Notes: generated by a model from the letters alone, not told the origin. Numbered from the stretch's first letter, positions 1 through 9,275 are shown. The stretch is DNA of 64,000 bases from Novosphingobium sp. 9U (GCF_902506425.1 NZ_LR732469.1:310001-374000), one strand, 5' to 3'. Translations and numbers: made by a program.

Positions 1-265
1 GGATCGCAAGCCGACCGACCTGCACCGGAGCGAGCACGTGAGGTCGGGTGGGCGCAGCCCCGGGCGCTCCACCGGTCAGTCCATCGAGGAGCCCGGACCG
101 GCCATCCGGCGCGCCTGCGTCGCGTGTCACCGCGCCTGCGGAGCCACGATGATCCGCGGCGATATGGCCGTGGAACAGCCACGCGCCCAGCGCGACCCAG
201 AATGCCGAAGTCAGCACCACGCTCAAGGTGATGGCGCGGCTCAGTCCGGGCCAGCCGACCTGCAT
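1..265 (-). CDS. Partial membrane-anchored protein, C-terminal part outside window
   Basis: A minus-strand frame stays open from an ATG at 265 through the window edge, so only about 88 N-terminal residues are visible. The product starts MQVGWPGLSRAITLS and has one hydrophobic segment at roughly residues 9-30, followed by a Gly/Ala/Pro-rich linker (about 31-75) and then VLAPVQVGRLAI at the edge. This layout, a short cytoplasmic tail, one membrane anchor and a linker before a globular domain, fits an inner-membrane protein with a periplasmic domain. The last visible residues resemble the run-in to an M23 metallopeptidase domain of sphingomonad proteins, but that is a guess because the catalytic part is missing. 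Alternative starts are GTG at 271 and ATG at 328; none has a strong ribosome-binding site. Confidence 0.4.
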   Translation of the reverse strand, partial: MQVGWPGLSRAITLSVVLTSAFWVALGAWLFHGHIAADHRGSAGAVTRDAGAPDGRSGLLDGLTGGAPGAAPTRPHVLAPVQVGRLAI

Positions 266-497
266 CGTCACGCCGGGTATGCCGCTGTGCTCGCCCGCCG
301 CGCCAGTACAGTCCCCAGTACAGTCCATCGCCCGGTGAGTACGAGTGCAGTAGCAGACACGTGAACATCCCCTCGGTTCGAGGTGGCCCGGCGCCACCTC
401 GCGGTCCGTCCTACAAACGAACATTCCGGGGAATGGCTGCGCTACAACAAACAAGCCGTCTTGACTTGACGGACGGTCGCGTGTGCTTGGGCAAGCC

Positions 498-1664
498 ATG
501 AGCGAAGACGAGACGCATACCGTGCGTGCAGGCTGGCTGCACCGGCTGGGCCTCACCCCGCGCCGCCGCGCATCCGATCCCCCGGTAGACGCGTCGGCCT
601 GCCCTCCTCCTACGGACACTACGCTGCAGCGCCGGCGCGAGATGCTGGCCGACGTGTCGAGCTTCCTGATGGCGCACGGGCTGCCGGTGAACAGCTTCAC
701 GCTCGATGTCGCACACAAGGTCATGGCCGAGACCGACACGCGGCTGATGCGCGCCGTGGAGGACCGGGTGCGGGCGGGCGAGCCGATCACGCTCGATTGG
801 CTCGAAACCGTTGCGGACCGGTGTGGCAAGCCCGAGGGCACGCAGGCGCTGCAGGACCTGATCGAGCGCCTGGAAAGTACCATCACCCAGTTCGCGCAGA
901 CTGCCAGCGATGCGCGCAGTGCGACAAGCCGCTACAGCAGTGCGCTCGAGCAACACGCCGAAGGTCTTGACGCCAATGACGCGCTGCAGGGCGGGGACAC
1001 GATCGCTGCGCAGATCGCCGTCATGGTGCACGACATGCTGGCTCGCACGCGCCTGCTGGAGGGCGAGCTCGACCGCTCCGCACGCGAAACGCGCAAGCTG
1101 GAGAAGAACCTTGCCGATGCGCGGCGCGAGGCCGAAGTCGATTATCTCACCGGTCTGCCCAACCGCCGCGCCTTCGAGGCCGTGTTCGCGCAGGAAGTCG
1201 CCGAGGCACAACAGGCTGGCCACGCGCTGTGCGTCGCCTTTTGCGACATCGACCACTTCAAGCGCATCAACGATGCTCACGGCCACGAGGCGGGAGACCG
1301 CATCTTGCGCACCGTGGCGAAGACGCTTTCCAGGCTCCTGCCCAATGCCTGCCACGTGGCGCGCCATGGCGGCGAAGAGTTCGTGATCGTCATGCGCGGG
1401 CTGAGCATGGCAGAGGCCGTGGCCAAGCTCGACGAAGTGCGCGGAGCGATGGCTGGGCGGCGCCTGATCAACCGATCCACCGATATCCCGTTTGGCCAGA
1501 TCACGTTCTCCGCCGGGATTGCCGACGTTCGCGCGCACGAGGATCCGCGCGAAGCGCTGCGCTGTGCCGACCGGGCCCTCTATGTCGCCAAGAGCGAGGG
1601 CCGTAATCGCATCGTCTGTGCACCAGTACCCTTTGTTGATGGGATGCGGACCGCCAATTCCTAA
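498..1664 (+). CDS. Diguanylate cyclase, soluble, GGDEF domain with degenerate I-site
   Basis: The product (388 residues from ATG 498; GTG 483 would add five) probably makes cyclic di-GMP from two GTP. The first 120 or so residues are not recognised. Residues about 130-215 look helical and coiled-coil-like. The GGDEF domain covers about 215-375, with VDYLTGLPNRRAF, CDIDHFKRIND and the active loop GGEEF. The RxxD inhibitory site expected just before the loop reads PNAC, so product feedback inhibition is probably lost. No membrane segment or signal peptide is seen, so it should be cytoplasmic. A second diguanylate cyclase follows about 200 bases downstream on the same strand. Activity is expected from the intact loop; the input signal is unknown. 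Confidence 0.88.
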   Translation: MSEDETHTVRAGWLHRLGLTPRRRASDPPVDASACPPPTDTTLQRRREMLADVSSFLMAHGLPVNSFTLDVAHKVMAETDTRLMRAVEDRVRAGEPITLDWLETVADRCGKPEGTQALQDLIERLESTITQFAQTASDARSATSRYSSALEQHAEGLDANDALQGGDTIAAQIAVMVHDMLARTRLLEGELDRSARETRKLEKNLADARREAEVDYLTGLPNRRAFEAVFAQEVAEAQQAGHALCVAFCDIDHFKRINDAHGHEAGDRILRTVAKTLSRLLPNACHVARHGGEEFVIVMRGLSMAEAVAKLDEVRGAMAGRRLINRSTDIPFGQITFSAGIADVRAHEDPREALRCADRALYVAKSEGRNRIVCAPVPFVDGMRTANS

Positions 1665-1860
1665 CGCAAACGCCGAGTCGCAAACACATGCGCAATGCCG
1701 TTCTCGATTGTCGGCCATGCCGCCCGACTCTCGCATATGATCTTCAAACCGCTGTACTTTCGCCGAAATCCTGTGCTCGATTACTTTGCAGGCCGCGAAG
1801 CCGTATTGCTGACCCTGAAAGCGGTCAGGAATCGTTAGGGAATTCGGCTTATGATCCAAC

Positions 1861-3162
1861 GTGGATAAAAGCACGGGAAGAGCCGCGGTGCAGGGACAGA
1901 ATTCATTTACGGCTGACCTGAGAGTCACCTCCACCCGCCGCGTCGCAATCATGGGCATCCAGGCCCTGAGTTGTGTCTCCATCGCAGTGGCTGTCTTTGG
2001 TCCATCCCAGCTGGTGCGTCCGGCAGCGAGCCTGGCGCTCGTAGTCATGGTGATCGTCTTCCTCACCGGGTTGTTCTTTGCCCGCGGAGCCGTCAGTCAG
2101 GCGATCCGCCAGCGCACGCTCTTTCGCGAAGCCGAAGAGACCAAGCAGCAGGTCGAAGAGCTGTTCGCGATGACCGACATGCTCCAGGCTGCCGAAGATC
2201 ACGAGGACGCCGGATCGGTCCTTCTCGCAACTGCCCGTCGCCTGCTGCCCGAGTTCGGCGGCGCGCTCTACGTGTTCAACAACTCGCGCGACCGGCTCGA
2301 CCTGGCCAAGTCGTGGAACGTTACCGAGAGCTTCCATCCCAGCGATACGCTGCTGCCGAGCAATTGCTGGGCGCTCAAGCGCGGCAAACAGCACATCAAC
2401 GACATCTCTCGCGAGACGCTGTGCTGCATGCACACCATCGGCACCGCGCCCAACATCGAAGTGCCGATGATGGCGCGCGGCCAGGTGCATGGGCTGCTGG
2501 TGCTGTCGATCGACGGTGAGGAGGCGTTCGATCGCCTGGAGCAAGTCGGCCGAGTGGCACGCGCGCTTGCCGACTCGATGTCGCTCGCGCTCTCGAACAT
2601 TGCCCTGCGTGAAAAGCTGCGGACCCAGTCGCTGCGCGACCCGCTGACCGGCCTCTACAACCGCCGCTATATGGAAGATGCGCTGGAGCGCTACATCAGC
2701 CTGGCCGAGCGTACCGGCAGCGCGACATCGGTGCTGATGATCGACCTCGACAACTTCAAGCGCCTCAACGACGAGCACGGCCATGCAAAGGGCGACGCCG
2801 TCCTGCGCGATGTCGCCGCACAGCTCGTCACGGCGCTGCGTCCATCCGATGTCGTCGCCCGCTACGGCGGCGAAGAGCTGATCGTGATCCTGCCCAACTG
2901 CGGGATCGACGACGCCGCGATCAAGGCCGAGATGCTGCGCATGCGCATCGAAGGCTTGTCGGACGCGCACGGCGTGGCCGTCAGCGCCTCGTTCGGTGTG
3001 GCCAGCGTGCCCCAGACCTCCACCAACGCCGCCGACGTCGTGCCCATGGCCGATGCGGCGCTCTATGCCGCCAAGAAGGCCGGCAAGAACTGCGTCGTCT
3101 GCACCGACAAGCGCGCCGGCCGCGACGACAAAGGCACGCCGAGGTTGGCGGTCACGGGGTGA
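1861..3162 (+). CDS. Membrane diguanylate cyclase with GAF sensor domain
   Basis: The product (433 residues, GTG start) has two transmembrane segments at about 28-48 and 52-74, a short coiled coil at about 78-105, a GAF-like sensor domain at about 110-245 and a C-terminal GGDEF domain at about 258-420. The cyclase domain carries DPLTGLYNRRYM, DLDNFKRLNDEHGH and GGEEL in place of GGEEF. Unlike the upstream gene, it keeps an RPSD inhibitory site, so feedback control by cyclic di-GMP is expected. The GAF domain has Cys-Cys in RETLCCMH, which could report a ligand or redox signal, but this is inference. It lies about 200 bases after the first cyclase and may or may not share its transcript. A later start at ATG 1951 would remove the N-terminal tail. 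Confidence 0.88.
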   Translation: MDKSTGRAAVQGQNSFTADLRVTSTRRVAIMGIQALSCVSIAVAVFGPSQLVRPAASLALVVMVIVFLTGLFFARGAVSQAIRQRTLFREAEETKQQVEELFAMTDMLQAAEDHEDAGSVLLATARRLLPEFGGALYVFNNSRDRLDLAKSWNVTESFHPSDTLLPSNCWALKRGKQHINDISRETLCCMHTIGTAPNIEVPMMARGQVHGLLVLSIDGEEAFDRLEQVGRVARALADSMSLALSNIALREKLRTQSLRDPLTGLYNRRYMEDALERYISLAERTGSATSVLMIDLDNFKRLNDEHGHAKGDAVLRDVAAQLVTALRPSDVVARYGGEELIVILPNCGIDDAAIKAEMLRMRIEGLSDAHGVAVSASFGVASVPQTSTNAADVVPMADAALYAAKKAGKNCVVCTDKRAGRDDKGTPRLAVTG

Positions 3163-3221
3163 TTACGTGAGCCGTATCCCAGCCTAGCCCTACCCCACAC
3201 TAAGAACCTGAACTCAGCCGA

Positions 3222-3353
3222 TCCTCTCCCATCGGGAGAGGGGGACCGCTCGCGCAGCGAGTGGTGGAGAGGGGTTGAGGCCGGCGGAGGCCATGCCGTG
3301 ACGCGCCCCCTCCGTCAGCCCTGACGGGCTGCCACCTCCCCCGATGGGGAGGA
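3222..3353. repeat. Palindromic repeat, family A, copy 1
   Basis: An approximately 132-base composite palindrome with two hairpins of the type CCTCTCCCATCGGGAGAGG and ACCTCCCCCGATGGGGAGG at its ends and internal stems between them (GACCGCTCGC/GCGAGTGGTG and GTCAGCCCTGACGGGCTG). Its reverse complement matches the segment 7130-7262 inside truB over nearly the whole length. It lies at a convergent gene junction and could act as a bidirectional terminator or mRNA 3' protector. Confidence 0.85.
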
Positions 3354-3717
3354 TCAGGCACAATAACGCGCCCGCCGGCGAGCGCGGGATAACGCCTGAG
3401 GAACCCGGACAAATGCGGCCGGCGCTGCCCTGGCGCGACAGGGTTGGCTCGCGCTTCCAGTGTTGCGAATGTCCGGCGTGGGAAGCCGTAAGCGCCACCG
3501 GCTCGGCCCTGATCCACGAAGCACCGGCGAGACGGGCTCGCAGCTGGTCTCCGGCCTTTCGTGAGAGAGCAAGGCTTCGCATGGTTGCAGACGCCCGTCT
3601 AAAGCGCCGGCCGCGGTGGTTGCTGGCAAGAGCGACAGGCCTGAAGCCGCTCGTCTGCATCCGACCTGCTTCGACGTATAACCGATATGGTTCTAGGTGT
3701 CAAGCTGCACGCCTCTC

Positions 3718-3842
3718 GCCCTGAGGGGGAGGTGGCGCGCGCGCAGCGCATGACGGAGGGCTGTCGCCGTCAGTATGATGCGCGACCGCGGAGTTACACC
3801 GCTCTACCACCGCCTGCGTCGCCCCCTTCCTTGCAGGAGGAT
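3718..3842. repeat. Palindromic repeat, family A, degenerate copy
   Basis: The segment keeps the order of family A blocks (GGGGAGGTGGC, GACGGAGGG, CTCTACCACCGCCTGCG, CCCCCTTCC), but the stems are eroded and the middle has diverged. It is probably an old copy of the element seen at 3222-3353 and 7130-7262. Confidence 0.5.
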
Positions 3843-3844
3843 CG

Positions 3845-3880
3845 CAACGAAAAAGGCCGCGCCAGTCACCCGGCGCGGCC
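3845..3880 (-). terminator. Rho-independent terminator of pnp
   Basis: Read on the minus strand, a perfect nine-pair stem (GGCCGCGCC with GGCGCGGCC, eight-base loop) is followed directly by TTTTTCG. It starts about 30 bases after the pnp stop codon. Confidence 0.85.
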
Positions 3881-3911
3881 TCATCATGTCAGGGGCGGTC
3901 AGCCCACTGGC

Positions 3912-6242
3912 TCAGTCTTCCTTGAGGAAGGCCGGCAGGTGGTCGGGGTTGCCGCCGCCATTGTCGCCGCCATCACGGCGCGGGCCGCGGGGACCACGAT
4001 CGCCACCACGGTCGCCACCGCGATCGTTGCGGGGACGACGACGGTCGCCGCCGCGATCACCACCACGGTCACCGCCACGATCGCCGCCCGGACGGTCCCC
4101 ACGCGGCTCGCGAGGTTCGCGGGCCGGACGGGTGTCTTCCAGCTCGGCGCCGGTCTCCTGGTCGACGACGCGCATCGACAGGCGGACCTTGCCGCGATTG
4201 TCGATCTCAAGGACCTTGACCTTCACGGCCTGGCCTTCCTTGACGACATCGGTCGGCTTCTCGACACGCTCGTTCTTCATCTCGGAGACGTGGACGAGGC
4301 CGTCCTTGCCACCCATGAAGTTCACGAACGCACCGAAATCAACGATGTTGACGACCTTGCCGTCGTAGATCTTGCCGACTTCGGCTTCCTCGACGATGCC
4401 GAGGATCCACTTCTTGGCGGCCTCGATCTGGTTTACGTCGGAGGACGAGATCTTGATCACGCCTTCGTCGTCGATGTCGACCTTGGCGCCGGTCTCGGCG
4501 ACGATCTCGCGGATGACCTTGCCACCGGTGCCGATAATGTCGCGGATCTTCGACTTGTCGATCTTGATCGTCTCGATGCGCGGAGCGTGGGCCGAAAGCT
4601 CGGTGCGAGCCGAACCCAGGGCCTTCTGCATCTCACCCAGGATGTGCGTGCGGCCAGCCTTCGCCTGCTCGAGCGCCTGACCCATGATCTCCTTGGTGAT
4701 ACCGGCGATTTTGATGTCCATCTGCATCGTGGTGATGCCGGCTTCAGTGCCGGCGACCTTGAAGTCCATGTCGCCGAGGTGATCCTCGTCGCCCAGGATG
4801 TCGGACAGCACCGCGAAGTCCTTGCCTTCCAGGATCAGGCCCATGGCGATGCCCGCCACCGGACGCTCGATCGGAACGCCCGCATCCATCATCGACAAGC
4901 AGCCACCGCAGACGGTCGCCATCGAGGACGAGCCGTTCGACTCGGTGATGTCGGACAGCACGCGAATGGTGTACGGGAAGTCCGCCTTGGTCGGCAGCAC
5001 CGGGTGCAGCGCGCGCCATGCCAGCTTGCCGTGACCCACTTCGCGGCGGCCCGGAGCGCCGAAACGCCCAACTTCGCCGACCGAGTACGGCGGGAAGTTA
5101 TAGTGCAGCATGAAGTTGGAGTACGACAGGCCGTCGAGACCGTCGATCATCTGCTCGGCGTCCTTGGTGCCCAGCGTGGTGGTGCAGATCGCCTGCGTTT
5201 CACCGCGGGTGAACAGCGCCGAACCGTGGGTGCGCGGCAGGAAGCCGACGATGGACTCGATCGGGCGGATCTGGTCGAGCTTACGGCCGTCGATGCGCGA
5301 ACCGTCCTTGAGGATGGCGCCGCGAACGATGTCCGCCTCGACCTTCTTCATGGTCTTGATCGCGACCATCTGGGTCTGCGGGGTCTCGCTGGCGAAAGCC
5401 TCCTTGGCCTTGGCGCGAGCGGCGTTAAGCGCGTTCGAGCGGGCCGACTTGTCGGTCAGCTTGTAGGCTGCGGCGACATCCTTACCGACGGCGCTCTTGA
5501 GCTTCTTCTTGATGTCGGCGGTGTTGTCCGACAGGTCGACGTCCCAGGGATCCTTGGCGGCCTGCTCGGCTAGATCGATGATCAGGTCGACGACCTTCTT
5601 GATCTCGTCATGCGCGAACATGACGGCGCCAAGCATCTCATCCTCGGACAGCTCCTTGGCTTCCGACTCCACCATCATCACGGCATCGCCGGTAGCAGCG
5701 ACGACGAGGTCGAGGCGGCCGTTCTCGGCCAGCGCCTGGTCCTGCTTCGGGTTCAGCGTGTACTCGCCATCGACGAAGCCGACGCGCGCGGCGGCGATCG
5801 GGCCCATGAACGGCACGCCCGAGATGGTCAGCGCAGCCGACGCGGCGATCATCGCGACGATGTCGGGCTCGTTCTCGCCATCATAGCTCATGACCTGAGC
5901 GATGACGTTGATCTCGTTGTAGAAACCTTCGGGGAACAGCGGACGCACCGGGCGGTCGATGAGACGGCTGGTCAGCGTCTCCTTCTCGGTCGCGCCGCGC
6001 TCGCGCTTGAAGAAGCCGCCCGGGATCCGGCCGGCGGAGGAGAACTTCTCCTGGTAGTGAACGGTCAGCGGGAAGAAGTCCTGGCCTTCCTTCACCGACT
6101 TGGCGGCGGTCACGGCGCAGAGCACCACGGTGTCGCCCAGGGTGGCCAGCACGGCGCCGTCGGCCTGACGGGCGATGCGGCCGGTTTCCAGCGTGAGGGT
6201 CTTGCCGCCCCACTCCATGGATACAGTCTTTACGTCGAACAT
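3912..6242 (-). CDS. pnp: Polyribonucleotide nucleotidyltransferase (PNPase)
   Basis: PNPase is the phosphorolytic 3'-5' exoribonuclease of the degradosome. The 776-residue product has the full family layout: two RNase PH-like core domains separated by a helical domain, then KH (about 555-620, [12 protein letters not shown]) and S1 (about 625-695, [13 protein letters not shown]). After S1 comes an unusual tail of about 70 residues made of Gly-Asp-Arg repeats ([12 protein letters not shown]) ending in [10 protein letters not shown]. The tail is unlike the enterobacterial one and may bind RNA or a degradosome partner. The gene is the last of the minus-strand block, 190 bases after rpsO, and ends in a clear terminator. 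In many bacteria pnp represses itself through a cleaved leader; the long rpsO-pnp gap would allow that, though I cannot show it. Confidence 0.98.
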   Translation of the reverse strand: MFDVKTVSMEWGGKTLTLETGRIARQADGAVLATLGDTVVLCAVTAAKSVKEGQDFFPLTVHYQEKFSSAGRIPGGFFKRERGATEKETLTSRLIDRPVRPLFPEGFYNEINVIAQVMSYDGENEPDIVAMIAASAALTISGVPFMGPIAAARVGFVDGEYTLNPKQDQALAENGRLDLVVAATGDAVMMVESEAKELSEDEMLGAVMFAHDEIKKVVDLIIDLAEQAAKDPWDVDLSDNTADIKKKLKSAVGKDVAAAYKLTDKSARSNALNAARAKAKEAFASETPQTQMVAIKTMKKVEADIVRGAILKDGSRIDGRKLDQIRPIESIVGFLPRTHGSALFTRGETQAICTTTLGTKDAEQMIDGLDGLSYSNFMLHYNFPPYSVGEVGRFGAPGRREVGHGKLAWRALHPVLPTKADFPYTIRVLSDITESNGSSSMATVCGGCLSMMDAGVPIERPVAGIAMGLILEGKDFAVLSDILGDEDHLGDMDFKVAGTEAGITTMQMDIKIAGITKEIMGQALEQAKAGRTHILGEMQKALGSARTELSAHAPRIETIKIDKSKIRDIIGTGGKVIREIVAETGAKVDIDDEGVIKISSSDVNQIEAAKKWILGIVEEAEVGKIYDGKVVNIVDFGAFVNFMGGKDGLVHVSEMKNERVEKPTDVVKEGQAVKVKVLEIDNRGKVRLSMRVVDQETGAELEDTRPAREPREPRGDRPGGDRGGDRGGDRGGDRRRPRNDRGGDRGGDRGPRGPRRDGGDNGGGNPDHLPAFLKED

Positions 6243-6402
6243 TAGGTTCTATCCTTAACCCACGGGCCAGATTGCCTCGCGGGGTTTACTGCCGGGGATA
6301 CCGTCCCGGTCCGGTATGGAGCCTCTCGTGGCCCCTTGGCCCAGCCGCCGAATTGCGACCCTGGCCCTCGCGCTCCTGCATTTTCAAGAGCCCAACAGAG
6401 CA

Positions 6403-6426
6403 GCGGCCCCGGTTTCCCGGAGCCGC
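6403..6426 (-). promoter_or_regulatory. Hairpin in the rpsO-pnp spacer
   Basis: A ten-pair stem with one G-U pair (GCGGCTCCGG, loop GAAA, CCGGGGCCGC on the minus strand) begins about eight bases after the rpsO stop. No T-run follows, so it is more likely an RNA-processing or partial-attenuation element than a full terminator. Its location matches that of the RNase III-processed leader controlling pnp in enterobacteria; that function here is inference. Confidence 0.5.
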
Positions 6427-6434
6427 CGTGAAAC

Positions 6435-6704
6435 TTACTTGCGAAGACCCAGCTTCTGGATCAGCGCGTTGTACCGCGCCACGTCCTTCTTCTTGAGATA
6501 GTCCAGCAGCGAGCGCCGCTTGTTGACCATCGCCAGCAGACCGCGGCGCGAGTGGTTGTCCTTGTGATGAGCCTTGAAGTGCCCGGTCAGGTTGTTGATC
6601 CGCTCGGTCAGGATCGCGACCTGCACTTCCGGCGAACCGGTATCGCCCGACTGGCGGGCGTTATCGGTGATGATTTCCTGCTTCTTTTCAGCCGTTACCG
6701 ACAT
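6435..6704 (-). CDS. rpsO: 30S ribosomal protein S15
   Basis: The product is 89 residues ([18 protein letters not shown] to IQKLGLRK), the standard length for S15, which binds the central domain of 16S rRNA early in 30S assembly. The family signature around [20 protein letters not shown] is intact. The ATG at 6704 is preferred over one 18 bases upstream because it restores the family length and has GGAG seven bases ahead. That ribosome-binding site overlaps the truB stop codon, so the two genes are probably translationally coupled. pnp follows after 190 bases. Confidence 0.98.
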   Translation of the reverse strand: MSVTAEKKQEIITDNARQSGDTGSPEVQVAILTERINNLTGHFKAHHKDNHSRRGLLAMVNKRRSLLDYLKKKDVARYNALIQKLGLRK

Positions 6705-6708
6705 GGTC

Positions 6709-7731
6709 TTACTCCGCGACATCTGGGAGGTTGAAGCCCCGGGAGACGCGGGCGTCGCCGCCCGATAGTTCCAGCAGCGCGACCGGGATCATCCGCAGTC
6801 TCGCCAGGTGGAGCCCGTCTTCAAGGGGCAGTCCGGTTAGAACGCGGCCCTGTCGGACCGCCCTTGCCTGCTCCGGGTCGAGGTCGATGGCCGGGATGTC
6901 GTCCAGCCCCGCCTCCAGCGGCAAAGTCACATGTTCAAGTGGCGCGCCCTTACCGATTTCGTTCAACTTGTCCAGCGATATCGCATGGGAGAGGTCGAAC
7001 GGGCCGGCCTTGGTCCGGCGCAGCATGGTCACCGTGCCGCAGGTGCCGAGCGCTTGCGCGATGTCTCGCGCCAGACTGCGGATATAGGTGCCCTTGGAGA
7101 CGATTGCGAGGAGGGTGATATCGCTGAGTTCCTCCCCCGTCGGGGGAAGTGGCAGCCCGTCTGGGCTGCCGGAGGGGGCGCGGCACGAAACAAGGTCAGC
7201 GGGGCTAACGCCCTCTCCACCACTCGCCGCGCGAGCGGTCCCCCTCTCCCGATGGGAGAGGATCTGCAACGAGTAGATTGTAACATCTCGGCTCGCCAAT
7301 TCCACCGCTTGCCCTGCCCGCGCGAGATCGTAAGCCCGCTCGCCATCGACCTTTAGCGCCGAGTAAGCCGGCGGCACTTGCGCGATCGGGCCGGTAAAGC
7401 GTGGCAGCACCGCCTCGATCTCGGCCATGCTCGGCCGCACGTCGCTGGTGGCGATCACCGCGCCTTCCAGGTCCAGAGTATCGGTTTCTTCCCCGAACCT
7501 TACGGTGAACTCGTAAGCCTTGTTCGCATCGAGCATGCGGCCCGTCACCTTCGTGGCCTCGCCCAGCGCCACTGGCAGCACGCCGCTCGCCAGCGGGTCG
7601 AGCGTCCCGCCATGGCCGACCTTCACGCTCTTGCCGAAGCCCGCCTCGCGCAAGTTGCGCTTCACCGCTGCGACAGCCTGGGTGGAGCCCAGTCCCACCG
7701 GCTTGTCGAGGATGATCCAACCCGAAAGCAC
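6709..7731 (-). CDS. truB: tRNA pseudouridine-55 synthase with repeat-encoded insertion
   Basis: TruB makes pseudouridine 55 in the T-loop of tRNAs. The product is 340 residues from a GTG start ([16 protein letters not shown]). The catalytic aspartate lies in [14 protein letters not shown] (about residue 43), and the [18 protein letters not shown] motif is present. Between VTIYSLQI and [13 protein letters not shown] there are about 44 extra residues (about 157-201) rich in Gly, Pro, Arg and Ser. Their DNA (7130-7262) is a copy of the intergenic palindrome at 3222-3353, inserted without breaking the frame. The insertion falls in a loop before a core strand, so activity may be kept. The gene starts three bases after the M50 protease stop and ends in the rpsO ribosome-binding site. 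Confidence 0.95.
   Translation of the reverse strand: MLSGWIILDKPVGLGSTQAVAAVKRNLREAGFGKSVKVGHGGTLDPLASGVLPVALGEATKVTGRMLDANKAYEFTVRFGEETDTLDLEGAVIATSDVRPSMAEIEAVLPRFTGPIAQVPPAYSALKVDGERAYDLARAGQAVELASRDVTIYSLQILSHRERGTARAASGGEGVSPADLVSCRAPSGSPDGLPLPPTGEELSDITLLAIVSKGTYIRSLARDIAQALGTCGTVTMLRRTKAGPFDLSHAISLDKLNEIGKGAPLEHVTLPLEAGLDDIPAIDLDPEQARAVRQGRVLTGLPLEDGLHLARLRMIPVALLELSGGDARVSRGFNLPDVAE
7130..7262. repeat. Palindromic repeat, family A, inside truB
   Basis: About 133 bases matching the reverse complement of 3222-3353 almost end to end, including both terminal hairpins and the block CTCTCCACCACTCG. Here the element lies within an essential-type gene and is read through in one frame without a stop. 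It adds about 44 codons to truB. Confidence 0.88.
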
Positions 7732-7734
7732 TAC

Positions 7735-8415
7735 TCAAGCGCCTGCGACGGCGCGTACGAGCGCGTCGAAGTGGTCGAGCGTCCAAAGCACCGGCGGCAG
7801 CACGACGTTGCGCATCAGCCCGGCGCTCGGCCAGATGTACGGCACGACGACCAGCAGCACGAACACCAACGGGAAGCCGAACGGCCGCAACTTCTCGTAA
7901 GCACGCGCGGCCCGGCGCGGCAGCAGGCCTTCCAGGATGTGCGATCCATCGAACGGCGGGATCGGCAGCAGGTTGAACAGCGCCAGCGAGACATTGATGA
8001 ACACGAACGATGTCAGGCTGAGCATGACGAACGCCATCACCCCGCCTTCTGCGCCGGCGCGCACGACAAGTCCGAGCGCCACGGCGCCGAGCGTCGCCAG
8101 GATCAGGTTCGTTAACGGCCCGGCGGCGGCGACGGCCATCATGCCAAGTCGGCGGTTACGCAGACGGCGGTAATCGACCGGCACCGGCTTGGCCCAGCCG
8201 AACGTCGGCAAGCTGGCGAGCGCGAGCATTCCGGGCACTACGATCGTGCCCATCGGATCGACATGGCGCAGTGGATTGAGGCTCAGCCGCTTGCGCTCAT
8301 GCGCGGTGGGGTCGCCCAACAGGCGCGCGACCCATCCATGCGCGACCTCGTGGAAGACGATCGCGACGATCAGCGGCACGATCAGCGCCGCGGCCTGGAG
8401 AAGGGTCTGTTGCAT
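7735..8415 (-). CDS. Site-2 protease family (M50) membrane metalloprotease
   Basis: The product (226 residues from ATG 8415; a TTG at 8421 is an alternative) is an almost wholly hydrophobic protein with five or six membrane segments. The zinc site HEVAH is at residues 22-26 inside the first segment, and the second conserved motif, NLLPIPPFDGSHIL, is near residue 150. These are the two signatures of the short YdiL/SREBP-like rhomboid-independent M50 group, which cuts substrates within the membrane; no substrate is known for these stand-alone forms. There is no PDZ domain, unlike RseP. It lies between rbfA and truB on the same strand, with only three bases before truB, so it is probably expressed with the translation genes, a frequent but unexplained neighbourhood. 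Confidence 0.9.
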   Translation of the reverse strand: MQQTLLQAAALIVPLIVAIVFHEVAHGWVARLLGDPTAHERKRLSLNPLRHVDPMGTIVVPGMLALASLPTFGWAKPVPVDYRRLRNRRLGMMAVAAAGPLTNLILATLGAVALGLVVRAGAEGGVMAFVMLSLTSFVFINVSLALFNLLPIPPFDGSHILEGLLPRRAARAYEKLRPFGFPLVFVLLVVVPYIWPSAGLMRNVVLPPVLWTLDHFDALVRAVAGA

Positions 8416-8450
8416 GGGCAAGAACTAGGAAGGACGCGCCGTGCGCGCAA

Positions 8451-8852
8451 TCACTCGCCCAGGTCCCCCAAGTCGCGCTGCACACGCGGGTCGGATAGGA
8501 GCCGCTCGATGCGGTCCGCCTCGTCGAACGTATCGTCGATGCGGAAGCGGATCTTGGCCGCCGACTTGAGGCCCAGGTGTCGTGCGACTTCCTTCTGGAA
8601 GTAGGCCGTGTTCTGGCGCAACGCGGTCAGCACTGCATCCTGATCCGTGCCCAGTAGCGGCTTCACGTAAGCCGTCGCCAAGCGAAGATCGGGCGACATG
8701 CGCACTTCAGTAACGCTGACCGAGTGCGCGCTCAGGATATCGTCGTGAACCTGCTGGCGGGTGAGGATTTCGGACAGCACGTGGCGCACGCGCTCGCCCA
8801 CTTTGAGAAGGCGAACGGAGTGCTGCTCGGGAGTGGCTTGCTGGCGTGACAT
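8451..8852 (-). CDS. rbfA: 30S ribosome-binding factor A
   Basis: RbfA is a KH-fold assembly factor that binds 30S precursors and helps mature the 5' end of 16S rRNA. The 133-residue product has the family start ([19 protein letters not shown]), the central [19 protein letters not shown] and the late motif [16 protein letters not shown]. Its ATG has AAAGG at a good distance. It heads the rbfA-M50-truB-rpsO-pnp run. In most bacteria rbfA directly follows infB, but here infB is about 1.5 kb upstream, with three unrelated genes between. Confidence 0.96.
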   Translation of the reverse strand: MSRQQATPEQHSVRLLKVGERVRHVLSEILTRQQVHDDILSAHSVSVTEVRMSPDLRLATAYVKPLLGTDQDAVLTALRQNTAYFQKEVARHLGLKSAAKIRFRIDDTFDEADRIERLLSDPRVQRDLGDLGE

Positions 8853-8960
8853 GGTGCCTTTGCATGTGGCGGTGTCGCGACATTTTGCAACAATTCATTA
8901 CGCGACCCTGGCTGGACGAGGCGCGTTAATCCGGCGAAATCACGGCCCAAGGAGAACGCC

Positions 8961-9275
8961 ATGAAGTCCCTTCTGCTCACCGCCATCGCCGCCACGCTGG
9001 TCGTGCCGAGCCTTGCCACTCCGGCACTCGCACAGAACCATCCTGGCAATCACGGCCGCCAAGTGAGCCAGGTCGCCAAGTACAAGCAGTTCAAGCGCGG
9101 TCAGAAGTTCGACCGCCGCTATGCCCAGAACTACCGTGAGATCAACTATCGCCAGTACCGTAGTCTCAAGGCGCCGCCCCGCGGCTACCACTGGGTGCGC
9201 TCAGGCAACGACGCGTTGCTGGTGGCGGTCAGCAGCGGCGTGATCGCTTCGATCGTCGGCGGCACTTTCCGCTAA
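8961..9275 (+). CDS. RcnB-like secreted small protein
   Basis: The product (104 residues) has a signal peptide (MKSLLLTAIAATLVV to about ALA at residue 24). A basic, Tyr/Arg-rich middle is followed by the hallmark end of the RcnB family, PPRGYHWVRSGNDALLV and a hydrophobic SSGVIASIVGG. RcnB of E. coli is a periplasmic protein that modulates nickel/cobalt efflux. The sphingomonad relatives are numerous and mostly uncharacterised, so a metal role is only family-level inference. A strong AAGGAG precedes the ATG. It is the one plus-strand gene within the minus-strand translation block and is divergent from rbfA. Confidence 0.85.
   Translation: MKSLLLTAIAATLVVPSLATPALAQNHPGNHGRQVSQVAKYKQFKRGQKFDRRYAQNYREINYRQYRSLKAPPRGYHWVRSGNDALLVAVSSGVIASIVGGTFR

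Larger units (their letters stand above)
3163..3911. other. Gene-free convergent junction with two palindromic repeat copies
   Basis: No gene is supported in this 750-base stretch between the plus-strand cyclase and minus-strand pnp. It holds a well-formed copy of a palindromic repeat (3222-3353), a degenerate copy of the same family (about 3718-3842) and the pnp terminator (3845-3880). The remaining 360 bases contain open frames on both strands, but their predicted products are Arg/Ala/Pro-rich low-complexity sequence without recognisable domains, as expected by chance in GC-rich DNA. Confidence 0.6.

Noticed and set aside
411..2066. A 551-codon minus-strand frame across the first diguanylate cyclase
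   Set aside because: It spans a real GGDEF gene and the following intergenic region; its composition is that of an antisense shadow.
3687..5573. A 628-codon open frame antisense to pnp
   Set aside because: It is the complement of a long conserved gene; the product is Asp/Leu/Val-rich low-complexity sequence with no motif.
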